Assembly: GCF_048128805.1 (NCBI RefSeq)
Contig: NC_136016.1
Coordinates: 6,770,501-6,834,500 of the forward strand
From: Centroberyx gerrardi
Lineage: Eukaryota > Chordata > Actinopteri > Beryciformes > Berycidae
Length of the DNA stretch: 64,000 nt
Direction of reading: 5' to 3'
Within the stretch, counting starts at the first letter, position 1; the number at the start of each line of letters is the position of its first letter. The notes under the pieces were generated by a model that made no database searches, was not told the origin of the DNA, and worked only from the letters and a program-made list of their open reading frames with translations. The position numbers were made by a program, and so were the translations under genes. This document shows, piece after piece, positions 27,101-34,726 of this stretch.

Positions 27101-27215
27101 CCGTTACTTCTACCTTTTCCCTCGTCCTGGGTCTTTTGGGTGCAACATCCTCCTTATTCGTGCCATCTGTCTGGGATCCATGGGCAGCGTGGAGATCCTC
27201 CGCTCCCCCCTCCAT
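1..27215 (-). CDS. rnf213: rnf213: giant AAA+ ATPase / E3 ubiquitin ligase (mysterin), C-terminus outside window
   Basis: RNF213 is a cytosolic E3 ubiquitin ligase of about 5,200 residues with a dynein-like AAA+ core. It acts on lipid droplets and intracellular pathogens, and its human gene is the moyamoya disease locus. I placed 59 coding exons from the ATG at 27,213-27,215 to an exon ending at 215. Every junction keeps phase and the exons sum to 15,207 nt, an exact 5,069 codons, so the gene looks intact. Domain order: disordered N-terminus, CBM20-like region, helical arm, AAA core with two complete Walker A/B sets (about residues 2422 and 2761), RING (about 4040-4080), RZ finger (about 4537-4565) and C-terminal domain. 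The human protein is about 5,207 residues, so roughly 150 are missing to the left. Teleosts carry several rnf213 paralogues; I cannot say which this is. Exon details are in the block entries below. Confidence 0.97.
215..3479 (-). CDS. rnf213: rnf213 C-terminal-domain exons
   Basis: Exons: 3,314-3,479; 3,123-3,244; 2,254-2,502; 1,265-1,397; 1,061-1,144; 713-893; 215-590. They encode about residues 4633-5069. Family landmarks are [46 protein letters not shown] and [13 protein letters not shown]. The exon 215-590 ends in TCAG|GTAAGT and its reading frame is open to the donor. Human RNF213 continues for about 150 further residues, so one or more exons must lie left of position 1. The stretch 1-214 reads as intron; I could not find the next exon in it. 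Confidence 0.92.
1398..2253 (-). other. rnf213 intron
   Basis: An AT-rich intron of 856 bp. I see no coding potential, RNA gene or clear mobile element in it. Confidence 0.6.
2709..2731. repeat. (AC)n microsatellite in rnf213 intron
   Basis: About eleven CA units in the intron 2,503-3,122. The rest of that intron shows nothing recognisable. Confidence 0.9.
3583..4076 (-). CDS. rnf213: rnf213 RZ finger, split over three small exons
   Basis: Exons 4,042-4,076 (35 nt), 3,828-3,928 and 3,583-3,733. Together they encode the RZ zinc finger: [11 protein letters not shown] from the 35-nt microexon, [14 protein letters not shown] from the next, then GGQNYSP. The Cys-His-Cys-Cys ligand set (CxxxH and CxxC) is present. 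So is the cysteine matching human Cys4462, a proposed ubiquitin-transfer residue; it is encoded by the first codon of the 3,828-3,928 exon. The third exon reads [18 protein letters not shown]. There the cysteine found in human at the VTC position (about Cys4516) is replaced by glutamate in a gapless alignment from TGH. Confidence 0.93.
4211..7058 (-). CDS. rnf213: rnf213 exons between RING and RZ finger
   Basis: Exons: 6,913-7,058; 6,710-6,809; 6,506-6,617; 6,144-6,339; 5,817-6,016; 5,373-5,495; 4,769-4,879; 4,409-4,651; 4,211-4,292. They encode about residues 4099-4536. Segments shared with human RNF213 include [46 protein letters not shown] and FLPTMPDD. The order and phase of every exon follow the human protein and no stop or frameshift was found. 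Confidence 0.93.
4880..5372 (-). other. rnf213 intron
   Basis: A 493-bp AT-rich intron containing a short ATTC tetranucleotide run near 5,217-5,232 and nothing else that I recognise. Confidence 0.6.
7325..7504 (-). CDS. rnf213: rnf213 RING finger exon
   Basis: A 180-nt exon holding a complete C3HC4 [17 protein letters not shown], then [14 protein letters not shown], then [10 protein letters not shown]. All eight zinc ligands are present: CxxC, C-x-H-xx-CxxC and CPxC. The spacing matches human RNF213 (about residues 3997-4035 there). In human RNF213 the RING is reported to be dispensable for some activities, whose catalytic site lies in the RZ finger. Donor AA|GTGAGT is at 7,324 and the acceptor follows 7,504; both phases fit their neighbours. 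Confidence 0.97.
7505..7926 (-). other. rnf213 intron
   Basis: A 422-bp AT-rich intron directly upstream of the RING exon, with no recognisable feature. Confidence 0.6.
7927..12493 (-). CDS. rnf213: rnf213 E3-module exons before the RING
   Basis: Exons: 12,357-12,493; 12,162-12,260; 11,938-12,050; 11,713-11,826; 11,518-11,579; 11,235-11,388; 10,610-10,745; 9,907-10,095; 9,680-9,813; 9,394-9,569; 9,094-9,297; 8,582-8,769; 8,357-8,477; 7,927-8,024. They encode about residues 3398-4038, the hinge and shell joining the ATPase core to the RING. Recognisable family segments include [34 protein letters not shown] and [10 protein letters not shown]. The short exon 11,518-11,579 starts with EQMETEKK, matching the acidic METE insert of the human protein. 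The intron between 10,095 and 10,610 contains a Tc1-type MITE. Confidence 0.93.
8025..8356 (-). other. rnf213 intron, possible LINE 3'-end relict
   Basis: A 332-bp intron. The T-rich plus-strand sequence from about 8,085 to 8,330 (GCACTTTA, TTGTTACTGT, CATTGCACTTGTTC) resembles the 3' ends of fish LINEs of the L2/CR1 type, but no tail repeat or duplication is visible. Confidence 0.25.
8770..9093 (-). other. rnf213 intron
   Basis: An intron of 324 bp. An open stretch with splice-like ends (8,936-9,062) lies inside, but including it breaks the reading phase, whereas skipping it gives TEM-VEDILAL, which matches human RNF213. Confidence 0.7.
10235..10552. mobile_element. Tc1-type MITE, 318 bp, TA target duplication
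   Basis: The left end CACTACCAGTCAAAAGTTTG and the right end, its near-perfect complement CAAACTTTTGACTGGTAGTG, form terminal inverted repeats of about 25 bp. TA dinucleotides flank both sides (10,233-10,234 and 10,553-10,554). The interior is AT-rich and non-coding. These ends are those of a very common fish Tc1-like family. It sits in an rnf213 intron between exons at 9,907-10,095 and 10,610-10,745. Confidence 0.9.
10746..11234 (-). other. rnf213 intron
   Basis: A 489-bp intron with no coding potential or recognisable repeat. Confidence 0.6.
12584..16426 (-). CDS. rnf213: rnf213 giant 3,843-nt exon: two catalytic AAA+ modules
   Basis: One uninterrupted exon of 1,281 codons (about residues 2117-3397). 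It carries the two ATP-binding modules of RNF213. Module one: Walker A GETGCGKT (near 15,484-15,510) and Walker [11 protein letters not shown]. Module two: Walker A GKPGSSKS (near 14,471-14,494) and Walker [14 protein letters not shown]. The P-loop lysines fall close to human K2426 and K2775. The final third contains a Glu/Asp-rich stretch of about 100 residues (near 12,780-13,080) that is longer than in human. The exon ends SNFLE before the donor at 12,583. A giant exon at this place is also a hallmark of the human gene. ATP binding here controls the oligomeric state and ligase activity. Confidence 0.97.
16541..16995 (-). CDS. rnf213: rnf213 exons linking AAA modules
   Basis: Two exons, 16,811-16,995 and 16,541-16,693. 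The first begins [15 protein letters not shown], completing the P-loop-like sequence split over the intron at 16,996-17,291, and ends LLHIDTAG. The second continues [18 protein letters not shown] and runs into the giant exon. Both align with human RNF213 around GKSLYVKRL and VLFHLDV. This early module has no recognisable complete Walker B, in line with its being a non-catalytic AAA unit in the family. Confidence 0.92.
17292..24995 (-). CDS. rnf213: rnf213 arm region and first AAA modules
   Basis: Exons: 24,700-24,995; 24,349-24,593; 23,646-23,852; 23,361-23,565; 23,207-23,262; 22,954-23,119; 22,720-22,869; 22,419-22,517; 21,988-22,116; 21,551-21,716; 21,286-21,453; 21,001-21,150; 20,222-20,853; 19,622-19,781; 19,234-19,451; 19,002-19,145; 18,734-18,886; 17,292-18,615. 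They encode about residues 447-2003, the mostly helical arm leading into the AAA core. The strongest match to human RNF213 is the exon at 19,234-19,451, which carries [15 protein letters not shown], almost unchanged. The 1,324-nt exon 17,292-18,615 contains an acidic insert of about 50 residues and ends in RPAVG, which joins the next exon to give GKSLYV, the weak P-loop of an early AAA module. All junction phases agree. Confidence 0.9.
19782..20221 (-). other. rnf213 intron
   Basis: A 440-bp, very AT-rich intron with nothing recognisable. Confidence 0.6.
22160..22200. repeat. (GT)n microsatellite
   Basis: A run of GT units with interspersed GC, directly before a SINE in an rnf213 intron. Confidence 0.85.
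22212..22410 (+). mobile_element. tRNA-derived SINE ending next to an rnf213 splice donor
   Basis: The plus-strand sequence begins GGGCAGCAGGGTGACCTAGG and continues GGTTAGAGA, which resembles an A box of an internal Pol III promoter. It continues with TGTCCTTGAGCAACACACTG, common in fish SINEs, and ends GGAATCAATAAAGTATC. It lies antisense in the intron 22,117-22,418. Its 3' end is within about 10 bp of the donor of exon 22,419-22,517. I did not find a clear target-site duplication. Confidence 0.6.
23918..24266. repeat. Long imperfect (ACT)n microsatellite in rnf213 intron
   Basis: About 350 bp of trinucleotide repeat, mainly ACT with CCT, GCT, ATT and CGT variants, ending in (AAT)n. It fills most of the intron 23,853-24,348. 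It is open in several frames on both strands (poly-Thr, poly-Leu, poly-Ser, poly-Val), which is an artefact of the repeat. Confidence 0.95.
25098..27215 (-). CDS. rnf213: rnf213 N-terminal exons: start, disordered linker, CBM20-like region
   Basis: Exons: 27,114-27,215 (from the ATG; the exon itself begins at 27,273), 25,643-26,553, 25,382-25,537 and 25,098-25,270. The 911-nt exon encodes about 300 low-complexity residues: a basic stretch [12 protein letters not shown], then Gln/Asp/Thr-rich imperfect repeats of the type TQLKQNDHT and AQPMQDDH. The next two exons (from about residue 338) encode beta-rich sequence starting [18 protein letters not shown], which matches the CBM20 (carbohydrate-binding) region of human RNF213. 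The human N-terminal zinc ribbon (CPSC..CSQCG) is not seen. The start codon is the first in-frame ATG after the 5' UTR; the frame is open for 22 codons upstream to the splice acceptor, so a further coding exon is not fully excluded. Confidence 0.8.
26690..27012 (+). mobile_element. Probable LINE 3' end with TTGAATC tail
   Basis: Located in the rnf213 intron 26,554-27,113. The sequence ends GACAAATAAATCTCTTGAAT followed by three copies of a TTGAATC-type heptamer. A 3' UTR closing in a short tandem repeat is typical of CR1/L2-type LINEs in fish. No coding part remains. Confidence 0.45.
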
Positions 27216-27273
27216 CTGCAGGGACTCTTTTCTGAGGGGAATCCCTGATCCCCTCTCCTCCTGTTGTCTGTCT

Positions 27274-27957
27274 CTGAATATAAAGTTCCATGCAATTATA
27301 CACTGCATGCACCCCTAACTCTCAAACACTAGCTATATTGAACTACTTCAACTCTAATGTTCAACTTTAGAGTTACAAAGTAGAGCAAATGCAATCCAAG
27401 AGACAGTTTGGATTACTGTGGGCCTAAGTAAGGGAGAGGCATAATGAGAAATACTGACACAACTTGTTTAGGGGAGGAAAACAAATCTGATTTCTATTTC
27501 CTAGGTGGGGCTATTCATATTCTACAAGGATCCTATACTTAAAAACATAATGTAGGTCAGAACAATTATACCAAAGACAATCCTATACTAATACTAGAAC
27601 AAAACACCATGTTGTACAGACACATTATAAGTTAATGTAGAAATGTTTTAGTGATACCATAGGAAATTTAAAAAAAGACCATAAAGTATGATAGGTCCCC
27701 CAAAAATTCACAATAAGTACCTACAGGATTATTGTAGTGATTTTTAGTCAGACTTAAATGGAAAACTCTGTCAGCATTTATTCATAAAGCAGCTTAGAAG
27801 TTAGCCGAATGCTATTTAAACTATACTGTTCAGTCGTTAATTAGGCTACGTTTCAATTGTAATAAACTGTAGGCCAATTAAACTTAGTATCGTACTAGAG
27901 GTAAAGCACGATATTAACGACTAATAACAGTAATAATGACAAGATTATTTCGGTTGT
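27274..27957 (-). other. rnf213 first intron
   Basis: The intron between the proposed 5' UTR exon and the exon with the start codon. It is AT-rich and I see no feature in it. Confidence 0.5.
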
Positions 27958-28160
27958 GTACCTTCTCAATAACTTCTTTTCTCAGTCCACGCAGCAACGA
28001 GTCTGTCACAAGCGATAACTTTACTGAAATACTGGAAAACATCAGTTTTTATCGTCACCTGTTGTCTCCTCCCAGTGGTGAATTTAAGGGAATGTCGTAC
28101 ACTTTTAAGTAATGCTACTCTAAGAGCTGGCGTTTCTTTTGACATAAAAAACATTTATAT
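27958..28160 (-). other. rnf213: Candidate 5' non-coding exon of rnf213
   Basis: On the minus strand this stretch ends in a donor-like GAGAAG|GTACAC next to position 27,966. The next exon downstream (27,114-27,273) has a good acceptor. Continuing the reading frame upstream through this exon meets a TGA, so it cannot be coding in the required phase. I read it as 5' UTR, with translation starting at the ATG in the next exon. The exact transcription start is not visible. Confidence 0.4.
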
Positions 28161-28398
28161 AAGCTCTCTATGTTAACCATGTTAAGTAGTAATAAATTAA
28201 AAAAACACCTTACACACAATTTAGGTCAACTTGTCCACTGTATCTGGACATGTAAGAAGTCTTCCAGTCATTATTTAGTACGTAATTGTACGACTGTCCC
28301 TAACATAAACGAAGACGACCTTTCAGTTTCATTTCTGCCCCCGTCTCATCAAAGAAGAAACTTAATGCTGCCTTCAAGTGCTCATAGTAAGCTCTCAC

Positions 28399-28408
28399 TT
28401 TCGATTTC
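28399..28408 (-). promoter_or_regulatory. ISRE / IRF-binding-like site upstream of rnf213
   Basis: On the gene strand the sequence reads CTGAAATCGAAAGTGAGAG, which contains GAAANNGAAA, the core of interferon-stimulated response elements, followed by GTGA as in IRF sites. It lies about 250-450 bp upstream of the proposed first exon of rnf213. RNF213 is interferon-induced in mammals and fish, so the position makes sense. A single short motif can occur by chance. Confidence 0.4.
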
Positions 28409-29480
28409 AGTAGTAACAAATATGATTTGTCGCGAAATAATAAACAAAATGGACCTTGTAACAAAAGTAGTTTTTGGCTGTTGTTTTGCTCTAGAAGTCA
28501 AGTTAAACAGAGATAGGGCTACTTTGTGCTGCAACGTCAAAATGAAGAGGATAAAATGCAGCCATGTAATTGATGTTTTAATTTATTGAACAAAAAAATA
28601 ACATAATGCCTATTAATAAAATTCAGCACCTTTGCCAGCAGGTGTTAATATGGCTTCCACATATTATAGTTGCTGAGTCACATCTTAGCAACTTGGATAT
28701 CATTGAACATTTTCACATATAGGCAACCTAATCATCTCTTTGTTGTTGTTCATGTGCGCTTTGTTTACATTTCCGACAGTTATGAAGGCAGCATATCGTA
28801 TGCTTCTGACAACACCAGAACCCTAGAGAAGCCATTTATGCTTTTGCTAAACTCTGTGTAGGCTATACATAGAATATATAATAGCCTATAATAACAAATA
28901 ATGAAGGAACAAAAAACAAAAAAGGCTATATAGCAGTTAGAAAGTTAGAAACAGAGGACTAAGACGACAAAACATTGTTTTATTTATTTATTTGTTTATT
29001 TATGTACGTTTTATACCATCTTTCCAAAATTAAGTCAAAGCCAAACCAGACTCCCTACCATAGGCCTACTGTCTTGTGAATTATGTAAATAAAAAATCTA
29101 GGTGTCTCTTTTTAATGGTGTGGAGCCATCTTGTGGTCAACAAATGCCATTGCCTGTGGCTTTTTTTTTTCATATAAAATAAGTAGGTTAAAACAGAGAT
29201 ATCTGATATTAGATAGAAACAGTATGACATAAAAACAATATATTTACAGCCTTTTCATGCAGACAGGTTATGGAAAGATAAATAAATATATGAAAGAGTA
29301 CAGGATTGTCAAGCAGTTTGATTTATATATGTTGCAGCCCTTGTGGGAAAATTCAGTTTTTTTCTACATTGAATGTAACATAATATACTTCCAACCCCTC
29401 TCGAGTGTCAAAGAAACACAGAACGGAATGATTAGGATTGTGTTGCAGCTAAAAGGTTCATCATCTCCGGTTCACACCTC
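28409..29480. other. Intergenic region and 3' UTR of the secreted-protein gene
   Basis: This holds the upstream region of rnf213 on the left and the 3' UTR of the next minus-strand gene on the right. Minus-strand AATAAA motifs occur in the TTTATT cluster at 28,979-29,002 and would serve as polyadenylation signals. A 139-codon plus-strand ORF at 28,170-28,589 has no recognisable features and I do not call it. Confidence 0.4.
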
Positions 29481-30511
29481 TCAGTCCTGGGAACCAGCAG
29501 GCTTCTTGATTCTCCGAACCACGATCCTGCTTCTCCTGCCCGGTGGCCTGCTCCTCTCCTCTGTGGCCGCGGCCTCCGGCTCGCCTGGCAGCAGCCCCGG
29601 GGGTCGCGGCTCCGCTCTGGGCGGCGCGGGGCTCCTTCCCGCGCGCACGTCGTCCACGAAGGCCTCCACCCCGTCGAACTTGGAGGTCAGCTCGCCCAGG
29701 CGCTCCTTCAGGGCGTTGAACTCCTTGTAGAGGTCTCCCAGGGCGTCCGACAGCGGCTGGATCCTGGGGTACGGGAGAGTAAAAGGAGCAGGGAAAGAGA
29801 GAGAAAAAAAAAAGAACATCTCAGTTTTAGTGTTATTACTGGAACACTAAAGCAACTTACATCAAGGGGGGGAAACTGAGGATTCTTCACATATCCTCAG
29901 TTTTTTTTTTTTTTTTGCAAAATCAAAATGAAGATCCTGATACAAAAATGAACAAAGGACCTGCACACACCTCCCATAGTCAGGCAGCACAGTGCTGTGG
30001 TCGTGGAGGAGCAGGTCTTTCACCTGGGTCATGATGGCATATTTCCAGTTGTCTAAAACCAAAGTGAGGTTGGCACATCCCCTGGTGTTGACTTTCTCCG
30101 CTACATGCGCAGCAGCAAGCAGAGAACCAAAGTGACAAAGAAACACAGAGTGATGAAGTTACCAATGGAGCTGCTGTTCCTCTTATAAGCCAGTCGTCCT
30201 TTATAAAAAAGACAGATAATAAAACTATGACCATGTTCTTTCCATTTTTCCTCATATTGTAAAATCATGGTTTAAATCAGTGATTCTCCACTTTTTTCTT
30301 ATTAAGGACCCCTAATTTAGAACCACTGGTTTAAATGGCAAAAGGACACTACAGGATCCTACTCTTTTCATTGCTCGTCTTGAGAAGTGAACAACAGGAG
30401 ACACCAGTTACCTTCATTCCTAAAGTCCCATTCTGGGTTCTGGGTTCCCCTCCGTTTCTGAGCAGCACCCAGAGCCAGCAGCAAGACCAGCAGAGCTAGA
30501 ACAGCCTTCAT
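29481..30511 (-). CDS. Secreted coiled-coil protein, 170 residues, family not recognised
   Basis: Three coding exons: 30,412-30,511, 29,971-30,100 and 29,481-29,763 (513 nt, 170 codons plus stop). Phases are exact at both GT-AG introns. The protein starts with a classic signal peptide (MKAVLALLVLLLALGAA, cleavage likely before QKR). It has one N-glycosylation sequon within CANLTL, which also holds the only mature-region cysteine, then a helical segment WKYAIMTQVKDLLLH. Heptad-like sequence LSDALGDLYKEFNALKERLG follows, then an Ala/Pro/Glu-rich stretch and a basic tail RRSRIVVRRIKK. The last exon is far richer in GC than its surroundings. I infer a small secreted, possibly oligomeric factor. 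I do not recognise an orthologue and assign no function. Intron 1 carries a 51-bp hAT relict. Confidence 0.85.
30278..30328. mobile_element. 51-bp hAT relict with perfect 8-bp target duplication
   Basis: The ends CAGTGATTCTCCAC and AGAACCACTG are inverted terminal repeats. Identical 8-bp GTTTAAAT copies flank it (30,270-30,277 and 30,329-30,336). The ends and the AAGGACCC..TAATTTAG interior match the 342-bp element at 58,768-59,109, so this is an extremely shortened relative. Confidence 0.85.
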
Positions 30512-31792
30512 CCCTTAAATCTGCATATTACAACAAATGCACAAAGATGCTTGAGTATCACAGGAAACTGCATTCACAATGTGCAGCAAAATGCTTTGAC
30601 AAAAGGCAACATCCAAGAGTTATATTGCCACCTAAAAATTCATCTTCATCTTCATTACTGTATAGATGCTACAGTGGACAAAGTGTAGAATACATACCCG
30701 CATTGGCTCAAGATGTTATCCTTTATATGACTGTCCAAAGAACTGAGACAATGTAGTGTGGACAAAACTGAGACTTGCTTTTTGTACAGCTCATTATCTA
30801 AGAAGAGGGTGTGTCCTTGGTCTCCACTCCCATTCGAGGCGCACACAAACTGCACAGCATATATCATGATTTCACTTGGATAATAGTCAAGTGCAAGCCT
30901 GGTGAAACTTTTCTCTTCCCTTCCAAGACTGATCTGCACTGCTTTCCATCAAGAGGTCTGTCTTAACTCCCTGTTTTGAGCCCATCAATATAACATGAAA
31001 GAGTTTGTATTTTTTTTTACAATTCTTGTCAACACTCAAGCTGATGGGATACTACTTTTAAACACCAAAAACTGCAGATGAACTGTAAGATGTCCCTCTG
31101 GGACCTTCTGCAGAGGTGTTTAATGTTTTACAGTCACCTCCAACTTCAGCATTCCTGGCCTTCATCTGCTGTCCATCTGCGGTCCTGAGGAGGCAGGCCG
31201 GTGTCCGTGGCGATAGGGCTCACTTTACATCTGACACCTCTGTAACAGGCTCTGATCCCTTGTAAAGATATATGTCAAGATTTTCCCTCAGGGAAAAAAG
31301 GTGGGATTCCTTACAGTATGATAAATTAAAAACTCTGCATTGTATTGGCCATTTTACAAGATGCAAATGTGCACACAGCAAGCTATTTGAACATAGGGTC
31401 TTGTGATGGCTAATGGTGTGATTTATTGAAATAGTTGTCTATGGCCTTGTAACAAGTCTGGTCAAAATAGTATTTCCATCAAAGAACTTGAAAAAAAAAT
31501 GGAAACCCCACTCTGCAAAAACCCCATCTAATGTAAATCACTTGATAGATTTGGTGGTCGAAGTGCACACAGTGATGAAAACCAGGTTGAACTCCATTCA
31601 AAAGAGACCAAGGGAACTTTATGTCCATGACTAGCAAATTGGCAGCACATTGTCAATGTTGAGGAATTCTGAACGATCTATCCATCAACCAACAAATCAG
31701 ACAGTATGATTATCCATAATAGGAATTCTTAGTTGTTTTTTTTTTATTATTTATTTTGTTTCAAATCCAGGTCAACAGCATACAACTTTTCA

Positions 31793-31897
31793 GGGTCCCC
31801 AGTTAGCTCAGTGGACAGTGAGGATGTAACTCCAAGAGCATGCTTGCTCAGCAAACCTTCCCTGGATTAATAAAAAAAAAAAAAAAAAAAAAAAAAT
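31793..31897 (+). mobile_element. Possible short tRNA-like SINE with poly-A tail
   Basis: The sequence GGTCCCCAGTTAGCTCAGTG resembles the 5' half of a tRNA (A box TTAGCTCAGTGG). About 70 bp later a run of some 26 A residues begins. A B box is not convincing and target duplications are not clear. Confidence 0.4.
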
Positions 31898-32358
31898 CAC
31901 TGCCATCCTTTAGTATGACATCAGATAATCGCGCTCAAGAATTCACACAGGGGCAAAAATGATATAAATGGGCAAAACAAACATTTTTTCAACCATTTTC
32001 AAATTAATCTACAACTAAAAATATATACTCACTTCATCAATGGAATTACTGTCAAGCTCTTACAAAAAAAGCACACATCTCATAAATAGCATAATTTGCA
32101 GCCCATGACTCATCCTCTTAACTGAAAAGGTCAGTTTCCCCAATAGCAACTTCTAACACTTTTAGTGACACGTTCAATCCTCTTGCCATTCGGAGCATCC
32201 TTTGGGCAAGCCAACTGTGGAAATAGTTTACTAAAGTTGGTTAAAGTTGAGGTATTCAATGCACAAAGTTAAAGCAAAACTATAGGGGAAAAAAAGCCAG
32301 TTAAACATGAAAAGTAGTGATGGAAAGAAGAACCATGTGAACTGAAATCAGTCATCTA

Positions 32359-33047
32359 CAGTCAGTGGCAAAAGTATTGGAACAGTGGATTAAAAGTGAT
32401 TCTTTTTGTCAAAAACTACAGAAGTTAATATTGTTCAAAAGCTGTAAATAAGGGGAAAGTGCAGGTTGTCAGCTATTGATTTTGCTTTTTTAGTAAACCA
32501 TGTTTGAAAAATATCTGGGCAGTACTCCAATTTCAGATGAGCATGAGAAAAAATGTAAATACACTGAAGTCATGCAAGGTAATTTTGGTCACATACCTCA
32601 TACACAATAACTGTATTATGTTTATTACTCATCAATATTACATTGACTGTTGACATCATCTTTGAGATGCTCTGCTTAGCCCTTAATGCAGCCTCTTAAA
32701 CCTCTGCCCAGACTACGGGTTATTGTACCAACCAAAAACTTTGGTTCTGGCACCACACTGCCTGTAAAGAGTTCCCACATAACTGCATACGGAAATTAGC
32801 AGTGTGGTTACTCCTTGTACTGTATGCTAGAGACTTTATGAACATTTAGGCAGAGTAACTCAAAGTAAGTATTCTGTTTTTGTATGTTAGCGGTGTGCAA
32901 CCAAAATTGAACTTTCATTACTTAAATTATGTGAAAAATATTGGTCCCAATATTATTCTTACATGATAAAAATGACAGATTTTAACATGCAAAAGAAAAA
33001 AAAATACCAGTTTTAACCCACTATCCTAATATGCCTGCTGCTGACTG
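32359..33047. mobile_element. Possible non-autonomous TA-flanked DNA element
   Basis: The left end CAGTCAGTGGC and right end GCTGCTGACTG are imperfect inverted repeats of about 11 bp. TA flanks both (32,357-32,358 and 33,048-33,049). The interior is AT-rich and non-coding. The match is short and may be chance. Confidence 0.25.
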
Positions 33048-34476
33048 TATATTAAGTGACCTATACACCCTCTAGTGCTATTGAAGAGAATAAGTGCTTT
33101 TCACATATTTTCAGGTTCTGCCCCCTTCTACACCAACTGTAGCATGATGGAAGGAAACCAAGTGGAGAAAAAAGCATTCTGGATTGTGTGGTGGACATCA
33201 CTCATGACGTAAAACTACTCCTGCTGGAATAAGCTCCAGTTTCTTACTTTAGTGTACAGGGAATAGTTATCTGCAAAACCGAACGCTCACCTCAACCTGC
33301 CCTTATTTAAGCTCACCATGCCTCCTACTTTTTTTACTCCCATCTTTTTTTACTCCGTCTTCCTCCCACTTCCAGATGTGCAGCACATTGGACTGATGAG
33401 ACAAGTGTAATGTTAGGCATCTTTCTCTCCCCACAGTGACCTGCGACCTCTAGCACTTTGAGCGCCGAAGTCTTTGAAGGCTGAGTGATGGAAACCCATA
33501 GGGGCCCATCAGACGAGGACCATTTGTTATGGTCGGGCCCCTCTGGACTGGCGCCAGCAAGAAAGTAAGAACCACAGGTAGGGAGTGACCGAGAGAAAGT
33601 GGGGAGCACCATTTGTTTCTAGAAGCACCTCACGGCTAATACAGTGTGAGTCAGTAAGGGCATGATGATGAATGGTGCCTTGGGGCATCTTACCAGCAAA
33701 AAAAAAAACACAGCTGATAAAAATAGGCTACATATTATGCCTGTTCAAGTTCAAAACACCAAACCCAAAAGCTACAATTCCATCAAACCAGGGTAATCTC
33801 TCTTGAAATCACCTCCAGTGGGTGGGACATCAGTCCAAAAAGGTAATAATCACTGAGGAAACGCCTGAGCCACTGCCAGCACATCAGTTCGGCAACCAGG
33901 GGGGAAAAGCTAAGGGTGGATCTGGGCAAGCTGCTTTTTGCCACTGCCTTTCCAAATCTGGGATTTGACTGATTTTTAATCATTTTCAAAGTGATTTACA
34001 AATGAAAATATACTCTCTCCTTCAGTGGAATTACTCCCAAGCTCTTAGCCTTTTCAAGTCTGGGGTTTGACCAATGATTGTACTGTAAGGGACTGTGAAA
34101 GGGACCAAGACCTATAAAAACCTGACTGAGCAAAGTCCAAACTGAAGATTCAAAATTCCAAGGTATCGCTACAATCAGATAAAAAAAAAAAAAGCTTAAT
34201 TAAATAACAGTATCATTCCTCAAATGTATTATTTACACAACAGATTTCCAGAATATATTGTGAGAGAGGGGCACTGATGTGAGAGAGAACATCCAAACAC
34301 TAGAGTCTTTGCTGTTGTCCTGAGTCACAGCAATATTTATTTGAGCCAAGAGGGGATTATTTGGGGGCCATGGGTTGAAGGAAGGAGCCTTAGCCAAAGT
34401 GCTTTACCTAAACGTACCCCGCCACTCGCGAGAGCCACTGTGAGAGGGATACAAAAACACAGTCATCAGTTTTACT

Positions 34477-34482
34477 TTATTT
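34477..34482 (-). terminator. Polyadenylation signal of nploc4
   Basis: AATAAA on the minus strand, about 245 bp downstream of the nploc4 stop codon at 34,727-34,729, giving a 3' UTR of some 270 nt. Confidence 0.6.
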
Positions 34483-34726
34483 ACTCATTGAATTTGGTGT
34501 AAACGAGTGCATCCCTTTGCGCTTCTTTTTCTACCCCACAGCAGTCTGTGAGATGGGAAGGACAGAGGCTAAGAGGTGGGGCGGAAAAAAAGGGCATCTC
34601 GCAGCTGGTCCCGGCGCGGTGATGTCATTGGCGAGTTAAGAGAGGGGCTGGGCAGGGCTGGAGAAGATTAGGGGAACTGGGGGAGAGGGGCTGGGAGCAG
34701 GATGGAAAAGGACGGGGACGGGGACT

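Larger units (their letters stand above)
30512..34476. other. Intergenic region between secreted-protein gene and nploc4
   Basis: About 4 kb with no gene that I can support. It holds a possible short SINE with a poly-A tail (31,793-31,897) and a possible TA-flanked element (32,359-33,047). A GC-richer stretch at 33,350-33,610 carries a plus-strand acceptor-like TCTCCCCACAG and a donor-like AAAGTAAGAA about 130 bp apart. That stretch is not open in any frame, so at most it is a non-coding exon. Confidence 0.5.

Noticed and set aside
27966..28150. 62-residue ORF (MFFMSKETPALRVALL..) as an N-terminal rnf213 exon
   Set aside because: No donor in it gives the phase needed by the next exon, and the required frame contains a stop; treated as 5' UTR.
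28170..28589. 139-codon plus-strand ORF between rnf213 and the secreted-protein gene
   Set aside because: No recognisable motif and no splice or promoter support; it lies in the likely upstream region of rnf213.
33350..33610. GC-richer stretch with plus-strand acceptor and donor-like sites
   Set aside because: Stops in all frames between the sites; at most a non-coding RNA exon, for which there is no further evidence.
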